From contig JAGFIT010000057.1 of NCBI GenBank assembly GCA_024103385.1, forward strand, positions 1-64,000: a stretch of 64,000 bases of DNA, written 5' to 3'. The notes under the pieces are model-generated. The model saw only the letters and a program-made list of their open reading frames with translations. It made no database searches and was not told the DNA's origin. Position numbers and translations under genes: made by a program. Origin of the DNA: Vicingus serpentipes (lineage in GTDB: Bacteria > Bacteroidota > Bacteroidia > Flavobacteriales_E > Vicingaceae). Of this stretch, positions 12,801 to 21,200 are shown piece after piece; the stretch's first letter is position 1; the number at the start of each line of letters is the position of its first letter.

Positions 12801-15800
12801 ACAATAATGGATGCATGCAATCTTTCTTAATCGTAATAAATAATACTAGTGGTCCTACAGTTACAACAACATCCAACAATGCCAATTGCAATGGGGTATG
12901 TGATGGTGACGCTTCTGTAACTGTAACCTCAGGAGCTCCAAGTTATTCATATTTATGGAGTAATGGGCAAACTACAAGTGCTGTTTCCGGTTTATGTGCA
13001 GGAAATTATACTGTTCAAGTAACAGATGGCAATGGGTGTGTTACAGTTACGCCTATTACAATAAGCGATAATACATCCATTACAGCATCTATAAATACTA
13101 TCGATGCTACTTGTAACGGATTTTGTGATGGATCAGCATTAGTAGTCCCTTCAGGAGGAGTTCCTCCTTATTCTTACAGCTGGAGCACTGGTCATACCAT
13201 TAACGCTGTTGCTGGATTATGTGCAGGCAACCATACCGTAACTATAACTGATGCTGTTGGTTGCTCAAGTATTGAAAATGTTACTATTGGAGAATCAGGA
13301 ACTCTAACAATCAATGTAACAGGAAATAATGCTCGTTGTAATGGCGGAAATGATGGGTCTGCTACTGTAACTCCATCTGGAGGAGCATCACCTTACGCTT
13401 ATTTATGGTCAAATAATTTAACTACCAAAACTATTGTAGGATTAACCGCTGGAACCTATTCTGTAGTAGTTACTGATGTTAATGGTTGTTCTGCAAATGG
13501 AAGTGTAATAATAGGTGAAGGAAGTATTATAAATACCACTATTGCTGTGACAGATGCTACTTGTGGGATATGTGATGGCGATGCTACTGCTGCTGCACCA
13601 ACTGGTGGGTCTGGTGGTGCTTACACTTATTCATGGCTACCAGGAGGACAAACTACTCCAAACATCAGTAATTTGTGTCCAGGAGCATATAGTCTTGATG
13701 TTACAGACAATGCTGGTTGCTCCCAAACATTTAATGTTTTAATCAGTAATCCTAATGGCCCAACTGTTACTACACTTTCAGATAGCGTAACTTGTTATGG
13801 CTCATGTGATGGATTAGCATGGACGATGGTTAATGCAGGAAACCCTCCTTATTCTTACCAATGGGATGATCCTTTATTAACTACAAATGATTCTGCGTCA
13901 TCACTTTGTGGCGGATTTTATAATGTTGTTATCCAAGATAGTTTAGGGTGTATTACCGTAGATTCTACTACTGTATTAGAACCTCAAGAAATTTTAGCAA
14001 ATATTACTTTCACCAATCCAACATGTACGGGTGTTTGTGATGGTACTGCCACTGTAAACCCAACTGGCGGAATTGGAGCATTAACTTTCTTATGGGGAGA
14101 TGGACAGACAACACCTACTGCTAGTGGACTTTGTGCAGGAACACATACTGTAACTGTAACTGATGGAAACGGTTGTTCTATTATCGATAGTGTTGTATTG
14201 ACAGACCCTAATTCAATAACTATAACTATAAGCGCGACATCTCCTACTTGTAATGGTGATTGTGACGCAACAGCTTTAGCAACAGCTTCTGGAGGAACAC
14301 CAGGATATACTTATTCGTGGAACACTGCCCCCTCTCAAACTAATTCTTTAGCTACTGGTCTATGTGCGGGAACATATATAGTTACTGTAACCGACAATAA
14401 TCTTTGTTCTGATACTGCTAGCGTTATTATAGTAAATCCTGCTGTATTATCAACTTCTTCTATTGTTACAGATGCAAGTTGTAATGCAGTGTGTGATGGA
14501 CAAATAACAACTACTCCTGCTGGAGGCGTTGCTCCTTATAGTTATATTTGGAGTACTTCTCCGATACAAACAACCGCAACAGCAACTGGCTTATGTACTG
14601 GCTCTTACTATGTAACTGTTATTGATGCTAACAACTGTAGTGTCAATGATACGGTAATTGTAAATGAACCAACCATCTTAAATGATTCTACAACGGTTTC
14701 TGGACCAACTTGTGGAGTATGTGATGGAAGTGCAACATCTACTCCTGTTGGTGGAGTTGGTCCATTCGATTTTACTTGGACTGATCCTTTAGGTGCTAAC
14801 CCTTCATTACCTTTCACTACTTTAGGGCAACCTAGTTCAACCGTAGTTGGTTTATGTGCTGGAACAGTCAATTTACAGATTACTGATTTAGGAGCAGGTT
14901 GTATTTCTAACTATACCATAATTGTGAATAGTGCTACAGGACCTAGTATTTCAATTACCTCAACTAATGAGACGTGTATTGGGTCGTGTGATGGAACTGC
15001 TAATGCTAGTGCTAGTGGTGGATTTCCTCCTTATTTATTTGCATGGAGTCCAACGGCTCCTCTAATTACTGATTCTACTGCTACTGGTTTGTGTGCTAAT
15101 TTTTACACTGTTACTGTTTTAGATTCGTTAGGGTGTGTTTCATCTGATACAGTTACCATTACTACACAGGGATTAAATTTAAGTATTGCAGGAATTATTC
15201 CCGAAAGTTGTTTTGGTGATTGTGATGGTAGTGCTACTGTTGTTAACTCATCAGGAACAGCTCCTTTTACTTATTCATGGTCTCCAACTAACCCTATACA
15301 AACAACAGCTACTGCTGCCGGTCTCTGTGTCGGTTTATATGTTGCCACAGTAACTGATGCTTTATCATGTAGTGATTCTATTAGTACAAACATTACAGGT
15401 CCTTCTCTATTAACTGTATCTGCCAATCTCAATAACCCTATCAGTTGTAACGGGGTTTGTGATGGAGCTGCAATTGCAACACCAGTGGGCGGTACAGCTC
15501 CTTATACGTATTCTTGGGATGACCCATTAGGACAAACTACTCAAATAGCAACAGGTTTATGTGCAGGAACATACATCGTTACCGTAACCGATAACAATTC
15601 TTGTACAGCATACGACACCATTGTAATTACACAACCTGCAGCAGTATTAGCCAACGAAGTACTTACATTGCCTGCTTGTAATGTTTGTAATGGGATTATT
15701 ACTCTAAACCCAACAGGGGGAGTTGGTCCTTTTACTTTCTTGTGGACTACTCCTTCAAGCCCACCTAATCCAGTAACCAGTAGTATAAATAATTTATGTG

Positions 15801-17311
15801 CAGGAGCATATTTTGTAGATGTTACTGATGTAGGTACTGGTTGTGTAACTACTTTCAATTTCCCACTCAACAACTCTAATGCTCCTATTCCTACCACAAC
15901 TGCTACTAACGTAAGTTGTAATGGATTCTGTGATGGAAAAATTACATCAACTATAGCAGGTGGGACACCTCCTCTTACTTATGCATGGAACCCAACAGGG
16001 CAAACGGCTGATTCTGCTGTTGCTTTATGTGCTGGATTATACACCCTCACAGTTACAGATAACTTAGGTTGTATTGGTGTTGCTATTGATACTGTATCAG
16101 AACCTAATGTGCTTCAAGCTACTATGAATTTTAGTAATATTAGTTGTAACGGATTGAGTGATGGATGGGTAGCCGCCAACCCAATTGGAGGTTCTGCTCC
16201 ATACCTATATTCTTGGTCTCCAGGGCTACAAACAACTGATTCTATCACCAATCTTATAGCTGGAAAATACATCGTAAATATTACTGATAGTAATAATTGT
16301 TCAGTAATAGATAGTGTTACATTAATTGAACCTACTGCTATCGTTTCTTCTATTATTTCTCAAACAGACGTAAGCTGTTCTTCTAATTGTGATGGAGATG
16401 CAAGCATTAGTGTTTCTGGAGGTTCAGGAACCTATACTTACCAATGGAATGGAAATACCACCCCTGGACAATTACCTTCATTAAGCAACATGTGTTTTGG
16501 ACAGAATAGAGTTTTAATAACCGATATGACCGGCTGTAGTATTACAGATACTATAGATATAGGAGCTATTATTACTGTACTTGCTGATGCAGGAAATGAC
16601 ACTACAATATGTGAAGGTACTAGCATAGATTTAACTGGTGTTCCTACTGGAATAATAACAGGAGTAGAATGGTTTCAATTACCAGGAATGATTTCAATTG
16701 GAATAACCGACACTATATTATCAGTTTCTCCTCCTGGTGTAGGAACTACATGTTATGTTTATCAAGTAACTGGAGGTTGCGTAGTCAATGACACTATCTG
16801 TATTACAACCAATGCATTACCTGTAGCTAATGCTGGAAAAGACGAGACTATTTTTGAAAATAGCAACACCACTCTCAATGGATCTGGAGGAGGACTTTAT
16901 TCTTGGTCTCCTGGAAGTAGTTTAAATGATTCTACTATTGCTAATCCTATAGCTTCTCCAAAAACAACAACTCAATATATTGTGATGGTAACTTCTGCTA
17001 CAGGTTGTGTTTCCTACGATACGGTCTTAGTTACTGTTCTTCCAAAAATTAAATTTCCTGATGGAATTACTCCTAACGGAGATGGAAAAAATGATGTATG
17101 GGTAATTGACTTTATAGAAGAATTCCCTGGAAATGTTGTAGAGATTTATAACCGATGGGGTGAATTATTATTCCACGCTGATGGATATTTACAAAATTGG
17201 GATGGAACATACAATGGAAAAGAGTTACCTATTGGAACGTATTATTATATAATTGATTTAAACAGCGATTTAGTAAAACCATTTACAGGTCCAATAACTA
17301 TTTTAAGATAA
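6845..17311 (+). CDS. Giant SprB-repeat adhesin with gliding/type IX C-terminal domain
   Basis: A surface protein of about 3,470-3,488 residues. The frame has no ATG near its start. TTG is possible at 6845, 6881 or 6890; the last gives a compact signal peptide (SINIRKSLVITFLL...ITYA). A YYWVGNSGNWNDPTHWS domain follows, then 38 SprB repeats of 70-90 residues (about residues 281-3230), then two Ig/PKD-like domains (AGNDTTICEG, AGKDETIFEN). The last ~90 residues form the gliding-motility-associated C-terminal domain (FPDGITPNGDGKNDVW...NRWGELLF), a type B sorting signal for type IX secretion. SprB of Flavobacterium johnsoniae is a mobile adhesin of gliding; this protein may be one, or a static adhesin. 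The sprF-like partner follows after 8 bases. Confidence 0.9.
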   Translation: MYYCRKLTINLILNILSINIRKSLVITFLLSFVTFNNITYANDYYWVGNSGNWNDPTHWSNRSGGPGGIGVPSLSDNVYIDQNSFTTKSIVTITSSIFLHNLTIAENIKNSAIQSNTNIHISGSIDVPRVFNNKIAGNIYLESTASTTHLNLGFGNWEANFYFKGNGTYILNSPIQNPEKSIVLEKGTLDLNKNDLVCKSFISNSNKKRNIKSAGSSIIVYDKWITSPSKFTHDFTLSSIIMANPSKDAISKDGDSFNIQQAKKPNDKTINVVSMLADTVSCGDVCDGMIIVNFTTTCPNAFVSWTPGDPLGDDNGTNPITTGSDTIFNICPGIEYRATITNDCDGDIKFPKATVEGHGRIEEIGPALITQPTCKSDCDGAITTFIDGASFATLSYQWTPGAVGDTLSFISSLCAGNYSVQVLDGFGCDTTFVYFVGEPDSVRANLTVTDVTCFGTCSGSITSNPIGGNGPYTFQWFPSGATTPSINNLCNGSIDSVVVTDAQGCTGDTVVTISTVPQLQVDTILQHVSCGGVCDGEITATVLSGGTAPFTHNWSTSQVDVGNVSTITALCAGVYTDSIVDANGCDTVITFTITEPVTLITTSTTTNVTCFNACDGTAKTVPSGGTAPYLYNWVSIPPGGVSTGQGTDSISDLCPAQYIVNITDFQGCTRADTVTITEPALLIANPDSTNTSCASVCDGSVTANPTGGTAPYTYLWTGPGGPYNAQSPNSLCAGTYIITVSDSAGRCTVIDSTTVIEPSLLVLNMSSTDMSCNGVCDGTADVIVSGGTLPYNYNWVSVPGGLVGPGQGTSNITSLCAGTFTVNITDGQGCTANNSAIVNEPVSISANLTSSDVNCFGNCTGTATVTPAGGNPPYRVSWNGGGFIPVVGSETITGLCAGPQTAIVEDNNNCQTVVNFNISEPPLLTTSTNGTPLTCNNVCSGTATTSPAGGTAPYSYLWSTGGISNSVNSLCAGTYGVTITDDSSCVVIDSVTITEPVAIDPNAQSSNITCNGDNNGTAIALPIGGTPPYISIVWTTIGGAPVLPAGNPVSGLSAGQYVVAVTDINGCQGLDTVTITEPLPLTVNANSTNASCGTICDGEITAVPAGGALSYTYQWDDPAAQTTAIASNLCAGIYTVTVTDTNGCVATDSDTVNNLVTIVINTGAVNNGCNSICDGLAVATPGGGAVPYTFLWDDPATQTTDTAFNLCQGWVRVTVTDNNGCASQDSTLVPAAPNVFQLQSTFTDVTCNAQCTGTATINPTGGIPPYRFLWSNGDTTNTTINNLCAGVYWVTGTDSINCQVTDTIVISEPDTISPNPTIINADCNGNSTGSVCLAPTGGTPGYTYLWGGGLGTNSCINNQPAGTYTVAISDTNNCTRNEIYTISEPVLFSSNPISRDISCFGFNDGMAGIIRAGGTAPFTCSWNTGATTDTIFNLAPGPYSVICVDNNGCTTTQNITINEPPLLDANVSGTSIACGGSTCTGTALSNPTGGTPGFTYQWSTSAGPFATTSSISNLCEDTFNIVVTDTNGCTANGTYIVTTPTVLAVTLDSTNITCNNANNGTATATPIGGTPPYSYSWVGGCLATPDTSANIVGLCSGTYTVTVTDSFGCFFIGSVNIINPPLINDNETITMANCGVCDGVIAMAPTGGTPPYSHSWSNGASTPTITALCAGFYTDTITDFNNCVGVFTIAVSNPTGPSGVTTTVNSAKCYNGCDGGLNVIPIGGTSPYTYSWSGPNGPHPNDSTLTGLCQGTYNLTLEDFANCIFATSIIVNQNDSITENASSKNTSCSGICNGTASVAPSGGTAPYSYLWSDGSTGSSVSGLCIGLTSVTITDFNGCTKVVDFNITSPNVLTLSSSTTDALCNGGCSGTATVTPLGGTAPYNYQWNDPLAQTTQTANGLCVGTYIVTVNDFNGCSANDTVTINEPSSITPNETTTLASCGNNDGTAALAPSGGTPGYTYNWPTLGVTIPNPTGLAAGSYPVEITDNNGCMQSFLIVINNTSGPTVTTTSNNANCNGVCDGDASVTVTSGAPSYSYLWSNGQTTSAVSGLCAGNYTVQVTDGNGCVTVTPITISDNTSITASINTIDATCNGFCDGSALVVPSGGVPPYSYSWSTGHTINAVAGLCAGNHTVTITDAVGCSSIENVTIGESGTLTINVTGNNARCNGGNDGSATVTPSGGASPYAYLWSNNLTTKTIVGLTAGTYSVVVTDVNGCSANGSVIIGEGSIINTTIAVTDATCGICDGDATAAAPTGGSGGAYTYSWLPGGQTTPNISNLCPGAYSLDVTDNAGCSQTFNVLISNPNGPTVTTLSDSVTCYGSCDGLAWTMVNAGNPPYSYQWDDPLLTTNDSASSLCGGFYNVVIQDSLGCITVDSTTVLEPQEILANITFTNPTCTGVCDGTATVNPTGGIGALTFLWGDGQTTPTASGLCAGTHTVTVTDGNGCSIIDSVVLTDPNSITITISATSPTCNGDCDATALATASGGTPGYTYSWNTAPSQTNSLATGLCAGTYIVTVTDNNLCSDTASVIIVNPAVLSTSSIVTDASCNAVCDGQITTTPAGGVAPYSYIWSTSPIQTTATATGLCTGSYYVTVIDANNCSVNDTVIVNEPTILNDSTTVSGPTCGVCDGSATSTPVGGVGPFDFTWTDPLGANPSLPFTTLGQPSSTVVGLCAGTVNLQITDLGAGCISNYTIIVNSATGPSISITSTNETCIGSCDGTANASASGGFPPYLFAWSPTAPLITDSTATGLCANFYTVTVLDSLGCVSSDTVTITTQGLNLSIAGIIPESCFGDCDGSATVVNSSGTAPFTYSWSPTNPIQTTATAAGLCVGLYVATVTDALSCSDSISTNITGPSLLTVSANLNNPISCNGVCDGAAIATPVGGTAPYTYSWDDPLGQTTQIATGLCAGTYIVTVTDNNSCTAYDTIVITQPAAVLANEVLTLPACNVCNGIITLNPTGGVGPFTFLWTTPSSPPNPVTSSINNLCAGAYFVDVTDVGTGCVTTFNFPLNNSNAPIPTTTATNVSCNGFCDGKITSTIAGGTPPLTYAWNPTGQTADSAVALCAGLYTLTVTDNLGCIGVAIDTVSEPNVLQATMNFSNISCNGLSDGWVAANPIGGSAPYLYSWSPGLQTTDSITNLIAGKYIVNITDSNNCSVIDSVTLIEPTAIVSSIISQTDVSCSSNCDGDASISVSGGSGTYTYQWNGNTTPGQLPSLSNMCFGQNRVLITDMTGCSITDTIDIGAIITVLADAGNDTTICEGTSIDLTGVPTGIITGVEWFQLPGMISIGITDTILSVSPPGVGTTCYVYQVTGGCVVNDTICITTNALPVANAGKDETIFENSNTTLNGSGGGLYSWSPGSSLNDSTIANPIASPKTTTQYIVMVTSATGCVSYDTVLVTVLPKIKFPDGITPNGDGKNDVWVIDFIEEFPGNVVEIYNRWGELLFHADGYLQNWDGTYNGKELPIGTYYYIIDLNSDLVKPFTGPITILR
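7680..16540 (+). repeat. 38 SprB-type repeats inside the adhesin gene
   Basis: Repeat units of about 165-260 bases, read by eye. Consensus features in order: C1 in CNGxCDG (C2 at the second Cys), G-T-A-T-V, PxGGTxPYxYxW, a variable loop, LCAG (C3) with TYxVTVTD, and NGC (C4), followed by a short linker. C1 and C4 occur in every unit. C2 and C3 both occur in 31 units and are both absent from units 10, 14, 15, 22, 25 and 37. Unit 17 keeps C3 only and has an extra Cys. From 11.7 kb on, every fourth or fifth unit is a short-motif type (CGVCDG or similar) with a GP-containing linker. Homology of the units is clear in protein but blurred in DNA, so the array is old. Confidence 0.92.
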
Positions 17312-17319
17312 TTGCATAT

Positions 17320-18243
17320 ATGAAAAAATTATTAGTCATAGGCTTTTTTATATTGGGCGGGGGGTTATTATTTGCTCAACAATTACCTCATTTTAGTCAA
17401 TACTACTTAAATGATTATTTGATTAACCCTGCTGTTGCGGGTAGCAGAAATTATTTCGAAGGTAAATCTGCCCATCGTTATCAATGGGAAGGAATTACGG
17501 ATGCCCCTAGAACATATACATTAAGCGTTAATGGTCCTACAAAAAATTTAAAAATGGGACTAGGAGGATATTTATTTACGGATATTGTTGGTCCTACGAG
17601 GAGGACAGGCTTTAACCTTTCTTATGCTTATCATCTTAAATTAAACGAATCATTGAAGCTCTCACTAGGATTATCTGCAGGTCTACTGCAATTTACGATT
17701 GATGCATCAAAAATTACTTTACGTGATCAGGATGATGCTATTTTAACCGGAGGTGTACAGTCAGAACTAAAACCTGATGCTGGGTTTGGATTATATCTTT
17801 ACCATAAAAAGTATTATTTTGGTTTTTCTGCTCCACAACTCTTAAATAGTAGAGTGAAATTTTTTAAAGAAGGTGAAAATCCTGTAGGAACCTTACCAGC
17901 TCATTTTTTCCTTACAGCTGGATATAAGTTTCAGGTTGCTGATGATGTTGTTATTGAACCTTCCACTTTTGTAAAGTATGTTAGCCCCGCGCCTCTTCAA
18001 ATTGAAGGGACATTACGAGCAATATACAAAGAAAAAGTATGGATATCTGGAACCTATAGGACATTAGACGCAATTACTGTTTCAGCAGGTTATTTAATCA
18101 ACAATAATTTTACAATAGCATATGCTTATGACTTTACTACTACTAATTTGAAAAATTATAGTACTGGAACTCATGAGTTTCTTGTAGGAATTCGTTTTTA
18201 TAAATCTACAAGCAAAGAAAAAGATGCTCCTAAAATAGATTAG
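17320..18243 (+). CDS. PorP/SprF-family type IX secretion outer-membrane protein
   Basis: A 307-residue protein with signal peptide (residues 1-19, ending LLFAQ) and a predicted outer-membrane beta barrel. The mature start QQLPHFSQYYLNDYLINPAVAGS is the PorP/SprF family hallmark. In F. johnsoniae SprF is encoded just after SprB and is needed to place SprB on the surface. Here the gene follows the SprB-like gene by 8 bases, so the pair is a dedicated adhesin-partner module and probably one transcript. Its stop codon (18241-18243) overlaps the stop of the convergent gene (18240-18242), leaving no room for a terminator between them. Confidence 0.9.
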   Translation: MKKLLVIGFFILGGGLLFAQQLPHFSQYYLNDYLINPAVAGSRNYFEGKSAHRYQWEGITDAPRTYTLSVNGPTKNLKMGLGGYLFTDIVGPTRRTGFNLSYAYHLKLNESLKLSLGLSAGLLQFTIDASKITLRDQDDAILTGGVQSELKPDAGFGLYLYHKKYYFGFSAPQLLNSRVKFFKEGENPVGTLPAHFFLTAGYKFQVADDVVIEPSTFVKYVSPAPLQIEGTLRAIYKEKVWISGTYRTLDAITVSAGYLINNNFTIAYAYDFTTTNLKNYSTGTHEFLVGIRFYKSTSKEKDAPKID

Positions 18244-21200
18244 AAGAAGGCTCTTACTTGTACTCCTCCTGTATGAATAATGGGAGTTTCATCTGATTTT
18301 CTTCCCGTATAGTTTATACTCATTTGCATGTGTTGAGATAAGTTTTGCTGATAGGTAGCTTCCCATGTTAAGTTTACTCCCTCTTGTAATCCTTCAAGCA
18401 TTTCATAAGCTAATGAAGCATTGTTGGTTACTGAAAATTGATTTTCTATATAATTAAAATTAGTTCTAAAACTACCTTTAGAAGCTATATTGTATCGTAT
18501 TTCAACTCCCACATTTTTACTAATTACTTCTTCTCCCCCTAGAAGTTCTTCATTCTTTTTTTCTTTATAATTAAACCATACACTTGTCCTAAATTTTGAA
18601 TTAGGCTGTAAAGTTAATTTTGGTTCAAGCTCATGAATAATTAAATTAAAATTTCGATTGGTAAAAAATTGAGAGTTTACCCTCTTTACACCATTTGCTG
18701 CTAACACATTAACAGTATAAACTCGAGTAATATTCCATCTTGTTTTTAAAATTCTATTTAACATTTTACGCGATTCTATACCGCTAGTAATTAATGAGCG
18801 GTCTCGATTATCTTGAAATGTAAAATCTGCTCCAAATTTTGTTCCCGTTCTGTTAAAATAAAACGTATTTAAGAAGCCTAAATTTAACGTTACCAAATTA
18901 CTATCTGCAATATTTCCTATAAAGGGATTATAGTAGTCTAATTTTTGAGCCACTTTTCTACTCACTCTATAATTTATTCTATTAGAAAATCGAGAGACTA
19001 ATTTTTTAACTCCTTTTTTACTTCCCCAAGCAGCTTCTGGTCGTAAAAACAATCCTTGATTAAATTGGTTAGTATAGGTTCTCACAAAATCATTAGTAGG
19101 AGTAAATATTTTGATGAAATTTGCTTGATCTTGAAATGCTGCTATCTCAAACTCATTCAAATCTTTTACTCCATTTCCATTTAGGTCTCCTATATACGCG
19201 TGAGTCCCCTGGCTGGATTGTACCTCCACAAAAGAAAATTCTTTTTTCACTTCTAGTCCAGATCCTATTTCATAATATGTGTTGGTAGAAATAGTACTTT
19301 TTAAAATTTTACCTACATATTCAACTCTTGATAAAATATTTTCCTCTGGTTGTATGGCTGTTAATGTTGGCGTAATTATTTTTAGCTTCCTATAAGTCAT
19401 CTTGCTTCTAAACTTATGGTTCTTACTTTTTAATAATCCTAATGAAAACTCAATATCATCTGCGATAGTAGTAGAAATAAAATCATTGTTCAAAGGCAAT
19501 TCATCTTCTCTTTGACGATAAGTTAGCATAAACTTGTTAATGGTGGTATCCGCGTTATGAATAAATGCTTGTAAAACCGTATACTTAAAACTATTTGCTA
19601 ATAAGGAATCTGTCTTATTAAAAAAAAACTTGCTTTGTTCTAGCTCCTCTCCTATCCCTAAAACTATAACGCTTATTGGTTTAGAAAGTGTTGCCTTATG
19701 ACGTAAAAAGGTAGTTGTGTTAATTCCTTCCGAAGTAAGGTAACTCGCTTTTCCGTCAAGTAAAAATCCTTTTAAATTGTAAAGAGCCGATAGAGAATTT
19801 TTAAACCCTTTATACTCTTTTTCATTATTAAGTATAGCAACGTCATAATTAATATTTGCTTTTCTTCTTTTCTCTATTCCTGTGTATGCCGTTATAATGT
19901 GCTGATCAGTAGTAAAATTAATATTACTAATATTCCAATCACGATTAAACTCAGCAGTTCTAAACCATTCAATAGGCCTAAAATAATAGTCAACAAATTC
20001 ATATCCCGCTCCAAGATTTAATTGCCAAGGATTTTTTTGAGTAGCGTTTAATTTAATTTTATTATCTGAGTTTACTTTAAATGCATAACCTACATCATCC
20101 TTACTATCTCTACTCGAAAAAGTATTGATATCATTATTGGATACTGCTCCCTCCCAACTAATTCTTAAGCCATCAGATATTTTATAAACTCCTCCTAAGG
20201 TGGCCATTTGTTTAATTTTAGGTGTTACTAACAAAACAACTGGAGCATACTCCCCCTGTGGAACACCTGCTACTGGCTCCTGCCACTGATATACTTTCCC
20301 ATTAGCTGTACTTTGTATCTGTGTGTAATCTCCTTTATTTGGTCCTACATAAGAAAACCCCAACTGATATCTTGCACTATCAGGATTAGTAGAATAAACA
20401 AAAACAGAATCATAACCAAGAGTATCTACCATTTTATATAACACTAAGTTCTCAGAAAAAGAAACGAAATTAACACGTGGAACTATTGCTTTTTGTAAAC
20501 TATCTCCTACGTTAGACAATATTAATTTTTCAGTATCTGTTAAATCTTGTTGTAATGGTTGGTTTTTAGAATCTTGTTCCGAATACACGTTAACGTTTAA
20601 TTCCCATTTTTCATTTTTAAATTCGTTCCCGAAATGGATTAATGAACGTGCATAGTTTTTATCTGAATATTGAAATTCTATAATAATTCTTTTGTCTTTT
20701 GTAATCAGCTGGTTGGTGGTAAACGTAACTTCTGCCGTATTGTAATCAATAATATAGTCAAATTCATTCCCTCTTTTCAACAATTTACCATCCACATAAA
20801 CTTTCTCTGTTCCAGACAACACAATAATAAACAATTCATTTTCTGCACCTTTCAAACGATATGGACCTTGATTTCCTTCTATTCCTGTAATTCTATTTCG
20901 AGCAAATTTACCTTTAGAAACTGCAGCACTAACTGTAGGCTTCATTACACCAGCTTTTTCCTTTTTACTTGTTTTAAATTGCATTTCAAAGCTGCCTCCC
21001 TGTGCCTTTTTATTGAAATTCATAAAGTAACTATCTGGTCTTTCTAAATAAAAATCACCTGCGGTAAGTCTCCATTGATCACTAAATAGTTGAATAAAAA
21101 CCTTATCAAACTCCTGCAATTGCTGAGTATTTCCTTCTGCTTGTATTGGAATGTTATCATCAGAAATAGAAGCTAAAATACTAACCGTATTACTAACTTT

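Noticed and set aside
7680-16540. Regularly spaced repeats that might be a CRISPR array
   Set aside because: The units are 165-260 bases long, divergent in DNA, always in frame and code for protein repeats; there are no short identical repeats with unique spacers and no cas genes.
7327-16626. Many open frames of 60-180 codons on both strands inside the adhesin gene
   Set aside because: They are frame shadows of the SprB repeats. Their sequences repeat the same Val/Pro/Thr-rich patterns because the underlying DNA is repeated; none has its own start context or family resemblance.
20670-21047. 125-codon plus-strand open frame inside the SprA-related gene
   Set aside because: Antisense to a long, well-supported coding frame; Cys/Phe/Asn-rich composition typical of a shadow.
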